37,785 nt of DNA from Flavobacteriaceae bacterium (lineage in GTDB: Bacteria > Bacteroidota > Bacteroidia > Flavobacteriales > Flavobacteriaceae), in NCBI GenBank assembly GCA_947456815.1, contig CANGTL010000026.1:1-37785 (forward strand), written 5' to 3'. Shown one piece after another: positions 35,481-37,785 of this stretch. The notes under the pieces are model-generated. The model had not been told where the DNA came from. It searched no databases and saw only the letters and a program-made list of their open reading frames with translations. The number at the start of each line of letters is the position of its first letter. Position 1 is the stretch's first letter. Made by a program: the position numbers and the translations under genes.

Positions 35481-36404
35481 TTACAATTCTATTTCAAAAT
35501 GCGTTAAAGCCTTGAATTGTTTCAAACGCTCTTGCACTTCTTCTTTTTTGAGTTGTTGCATTCTTTCGGTTCCAAATTTTTCAACACAAAAAGAAGCTAA
35601 GTTGGAGCCTTGAATTATGGCTTGCTTCATATTGTTGAAGGAAATGTTTTCGCTTTGAGTTATAAATCCAGCGAATCCTCCTGCAAAAGTATCCCCAGCT
35701 CCTGTTGGGTCAAACACTTCCTCTAAAGGCAAAGCTGGTGCAAAGAAAATTTCTTTATTGTGAAATAAAAGCGCACCGTGTTCCCCTTTTTTAATCACTA
35801 CGTACTTCGGCCCCATGGTATGAATTTTTGCCGCTGCCTTCACCAAAGAATATTCTCCAGATAATTGGCGGGCCTCTTCATCATTAATTGTTATCACATC
35901 AACGCGTTTGATTACGCCCAATAATTCAGGTAAGGCACAATCCATCCAAAAATTCATGGTGTCTAAGACTACTAGTTTTGGTTGTTTATTCATTTGATCC
36001 AAGACACTACTCTGTACCAATGGATGAAGGTTTCCTAACATAACAACATCTGCGTCTTTAAAGTTCTCCGGCACCTTAGGTTGAAACTCTGCGAGTGTAT
36101 TGAGTTCTGTTACGAGTGTATCGCGTGAATTTAAGTCATTATGGTATCTTCCACTCCAGAAAAATGTTTTCCCTCCCTTTACTACTTCTAGTCCTGAAAT
36201 ATCGATGTTTCTGGCAGTCAACAGATCCAAATATTCTTGTGGGAAGTCATCTCCTACAACAGAGACAATGGCAGATTGCAAGTTGAAATAGGAAGCGGAC
36301 AATCCGATAAAAGTTCCTGCTCCACCTAAAATTTTATCTGTTTTGCCGAAAGGCGTTTCAATAGCGTCGAAAGCAACCGTTCCAACAATCAATAATTTAT
36401 TCAT
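35481..36404 (-). CDS. PfkB-family carbohydrate/nucleoside kinase
   Basis: A 307-residue cytoplasmic kinase of the ribokinase superfamily. The N-terminus has LLIVGTVAFDAIETP and GGAGTFIGLSAS (substrate-side glycine motif); the C-terminus has FDPTGAGDTFAGG with catalytic Asp238. It is only distantly related to the Pfk-2-type kinase at the left edge. Relatives are annotated only as sugar kinase or archaeal-type nucleoside kinase; its place near purN and a purF-type gene makes a nucleoside or ribose substrate plausible, but that is inference. It has its own strong promoter and terminator. The promoter spacer holds a perfect palindrome. Confidence 0.88.
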   Translation of the reverse strand: MNKLLIVGTVAFDAIETPFGKTDKILGGAGTFIGLSASYFNLQSAIVSVVGDDFPQEYLDLLTARNIDISGLEVVKGGKTFFWSGRYHNDLNSRDTLVTELNTLAEFQPKVPENFKDADVVMLGNLHPLVQSSVLDQMNKQPKLVVLDTMNFWMDCALPELLGVIKRVDVITINDEEARQLSGEYSLVKAAAKIHTMGPKYVVIKKGEHGALLFHNKEIFFAPALPLEEVFDPTGAGDTFAGGFAGFITQSENISFNNMKQAIIQGSNLASFCVEKFGTERMQQLKKEEVQERLKQFKALTHFEIEL

Positions 36405-36427
36405 CTGATAAGTTTGAAATTAAGGCC

Positions 36428-36459
36428 CAAAGGTAGTTTATAACTTTGAAAGTTACAAA
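36428..36459 (-). promoter_or_regulatory. Promoter of the PfkB-family kinase with a palindrome in the spacer
   Basis: On the minus strand: TTTG (36456-36459), 20-nt spacer, TACCTTTG (36428-36435). TAACTTTGAAAGTTA (36441-36455), a perfect 7+1+7 palindrome, lies within the spacer next to the -33 box, where a bound repressor would block polymerase. Confidence 0.65.
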
Positions 36460-36477
36460 GCGGAAAAAACAATGTTT

Positions 36478-36957
36478 TTACAAAAGTTTTGCTTCAACTT
36501 TTTCATAAAATTCATCGATGGAAAGCTGGCTTTGAAGCGAAGCCATCACCGCCAATTCGTCACATCTTTCATTTTGACGATGGTTATTATGACCTTTAAT
36601 CCACTTGAAATCAACTTGATGCTGGCGGTAAATCTTAAGGAAGCGTTTCCATAAATCCGGATTCTTCTTTCCAGCATATCCCTTTTTTTCCCAACCGAAA
36701 ACCCACTTCTTTTCTACGGAATCTACTACGTATTTAGAATCAGAAACAATGAGAACTTTGGTATTCGGATTTTTTAATTTCTCCAAACCTACAATTACTG
36801 CCAACAACTCCATTCGATTGTTGGTCGTCATTCGAAACCCTTCGAAAAACTCTCTTTGATAAGGCTTTCCAACCCATTCCATCACAACGCCATAGCCACC
36901 ATTCCCAGGGTTTCCTTTGGCAGCGCCGTCGGTGTAAATATGTACTTCGTGTGACAA
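36478..36957 (-). CDS. rnhA: Ribonuclease HI
   Basis: A 159-residue endonuclease that cuts the RNA strand of RNA-DNA hybrids. The four acidic catalytic residues are visible: Asp10 (IYTDGAAKGNPG), Glu50 (NNRMELLAV), Asp73 (IVSDSKYVV) and Asp133 (NERCDELAVMA), plus catalytic-loop His123 (WIKGHNNH). It starts 5 nt after the purN stop and is presumably in its operon. Confidence 0.95.
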   Translation of the reverse strand: MSHEVHIYTDGAAKGNPGNGGYGVVMEWVGKPYQREFFEGFRMTTNNRMELLAVIVGLEKLKNPNTKVLIVSDSKYVVDSVEKKWVFGWEKKGYAGKKNPDLWKRFLKIYRQHQVDFKWIKGHNNHRQNERCDELAVMASLQSQLSIDEFYEKVEAKLL

Positions 36958-36962
36958 TAGAT

Positions 36963-37532
36963 TTAAGATTTAGGAATTAGGAATTTTTCGATGATGGCTG
37001 GGAACCGTTTTTGCTCTAATTTGCGAATTCTAGAAGCAATTTCTTCTGGTGACTTACAGTCATCAATTTTTATAGATTCTTGAAAAATAATATTGCCTTC
37101 ATCATAGTTTTCGTTGACATGGTGTATCGTAATGCCGGTTTCGGAATCCCTGTTTTCTATCACTGCTGCATGCACGTTCATTCCGTACATTCCTTTGCCT
37201 CCATATTTAGGTAACAAAGCAGGATGTATATTGATGATTTTGTTGGGGAAATTTTCAATAATGGAAGTAGGTAAACGCCATAAAAACCCAGCCAAAACAA
37301 TAATATCTGGTTGAAATTCAAGTAATTTAGCCAAAACAAAATCGTTATTCAGTTCTTCTTTTGAAAAAACAATCACGGGAATTTGATACTGCAAAGCACG
37401 GTCAATAACTTTCGCAGAAGGATTATTACAAAAAACACCTGTAACTTCAATAACTGAATTCGATTTAAAATACAAAATGATATTTTCTACGTTAGAACCC
37501 GAACCAGAAGCGAACAATACAATTTTTTTCAT
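36963..37532 (-). CDS. purN: Phosphoribosylglycinamide formyltransferase
   Basis: Transfers a formyl group from 10-formyl-tetrahydrofolate to GAR, step 3 of purine synthesis, in the cytoplasm. The 189-residue protein has the phosphate-binding FASGSGSNVENI, the catalytic segment with Asn101 and His103 (INIHPALLPKYGGKGMYG), and Asp144 (NYDEGNIIFQE), corresponding to E. coli Asn106, His108 and Asp144. Length fits the family. It is divergent from acpP and heads a two-gene unit with rnhA. Confidence 0.95.
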   Translation of the reverse strand: MKKIVLFASGSGSNVENIILYFKSNSVIEVTGVFCNNPSAKVIDRALQYQIPVIVFSKEELNNDFVLAKLLEFQPDIIVLAGFLWRLPTSIIENFPNKIINIHPALLPKYGGKGMYGMNVHAAVIENRDSETGITIHHVNENYDEGNIIFQESIKIDDCKSPEEIASRIRKLEQKRFPAIIEKFLIPKS

Positions 37533-37561
37533 TTTGATTAAATTAATCTACACAAAAAAAG

Positions 37562-37591
37562 CAATAATAAATGATAATTAAAGCATACAAA
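37562..37591 (-). promoter_or_regulatory. Candidate promoter of purN-rnhA
   Basis: On the minus strand: TTTG (37588-37591), 18-nt spacer, TATTATTG (37562-37569; one mismatch to TAnnTTTG). Leader about 25 nt. Confidence 0.4.
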
Positions 37592-37667
37592 CCCTCTTAA
37601 TGAAATTATTTTTTTAAATTCGTTTGCACATTTATCAACTAAATCGTGGTTTTAAAATAAAGTTTTT

Positions 37668-37675
37668 TATTTTTG
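37668..37675 (+). promoter_or_regulatory. Candidate -7 box (TATTTTTG) of acpP
   Basis: TATTTTTG ends 30 nt before the acpP ATG. No good -33 TTTG at 19-21 nt upstream. Confidence 0.5.
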
Positions 37676-37705
37676 CCAACAAATTAAATTCTAAAATTAA
37701 AGATT

Positions 37706-37785
37706 ATGTCAGACATTGCATCAAGAGTTAAAGCGATTATCGTAGACAAATTAGGCGTTGACGAAAACGAAGTTGTAACAGAAGC
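37706..37785 (+). CDS. acpP: Acyl carrier protein; 3' end cut by window edge
   Basis: The first 26 codons of acyl carrier protein are present: [20 protein letters not shown], followed by NEVVTEA. Helix 1 and the following loop match AcpP closely; the DSL serine that carries 4'-phosphopantetheine would lie beyond the window. ACP carries growing chains in fatty acid synthesis. In Bacteroidota fabF usually follows. Divergent from purN, with which it shares 170 bp. Confidence 0.9.
   Translation, partial: MSDIASRVKAIIVDKLGVDENEVVTE

Noticed and set aside
1..37785. tRNA, rRNA, prophage or plasmid functions
   Set aside because: No cloverleaf-like sequence, phage or conjugation gene was recognised; apart from the signalling region the content is ordinary chromosomal.

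Overview
The window looks like chromosomal DNA from a member of Bacteroidota, most likely the family Flavobacteriaceae and probably a Flavobacterium or close relative. The evidence is the low G+C content, almost no Shine-Dalgarno sequences, many promoters of the TTTG-N19/20-TAnnTTTG type, an OmpA protein with thrombospondin type 3 repeats, a split AddAB-like nuclease/helicase pair, and a di-haem SdhC/SdhA/SdhB set. No database search was possible, so the taxonomy is inferred.

Layout. 1-2142: a PfkB-type 6-phosphofructokinase cut by the window edge, divergent from thiL. 2296-10305: an accessory signalling region. It holds two tandem, paralogous pairs of a lipoprotein-TPR histidine kinase and a NarL/LuxR-type response regulator, a small secreted protein made of five near-identical 16-residue repeats, a LytTR response regulator with Glu in place of the phosphoacceptor Asp, and a short protein derived from the N-terminus of an IS1595-type transposase. 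10372-23590: housekeeping genes (glycyl-tRNA synthetase, ComF-like protein, Ig-like lipoprotein, nitrilase-family amidase, sdhCAB, HMG-CoA synthase, a Crp/Fnr-like regulator, Xaa-Pro aminopeptidase, an alpha/beta hydrolase). 23597-32336: AddB-like nuclease, OmpA protein, glycine C-acetyltransferase and AddA-like helicase/nuclease, all on the minus strand. 32480-37785: Mn-type superoxide dismutase, two tandem copies of a structured element that looks like a small RNA, a purF-type amidotransferase, a second PfkB-family kinase, RNase HI, purN, and the start of acpP.

Best candidate for an undescribed system: the 2356-9482 block. The repeat peptide has a signal sequence. Its 13-residue core is identical in all five copies although the DNA differs at many silent sites. 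It lies between a LytTR regulator and two kinases whose predicted periplasmic sensor regions are TPR arrays, a fold that often binds peptides. Upstream of the peptide gene is an 8-13-8 direct repeat (ACCATTCA / GCCATTCA), the spacing typical of LytTR targets. The inferred model is that the LytTR protein controls an exported multi-copy peptide that the TPR kinases may sense. Sequence supports the parts; the wiring is inference.

Second candidate: two 78-bp elements at 33163-33240 and 33354-33431. Each reads on the minus strand as a hairpin followed by a terminator, and one has a near-perfect Bacteroidota promoter directly upstream. They may be a tandem pair of roughly 70-nt small RNAs downstream of the purF-type gene.
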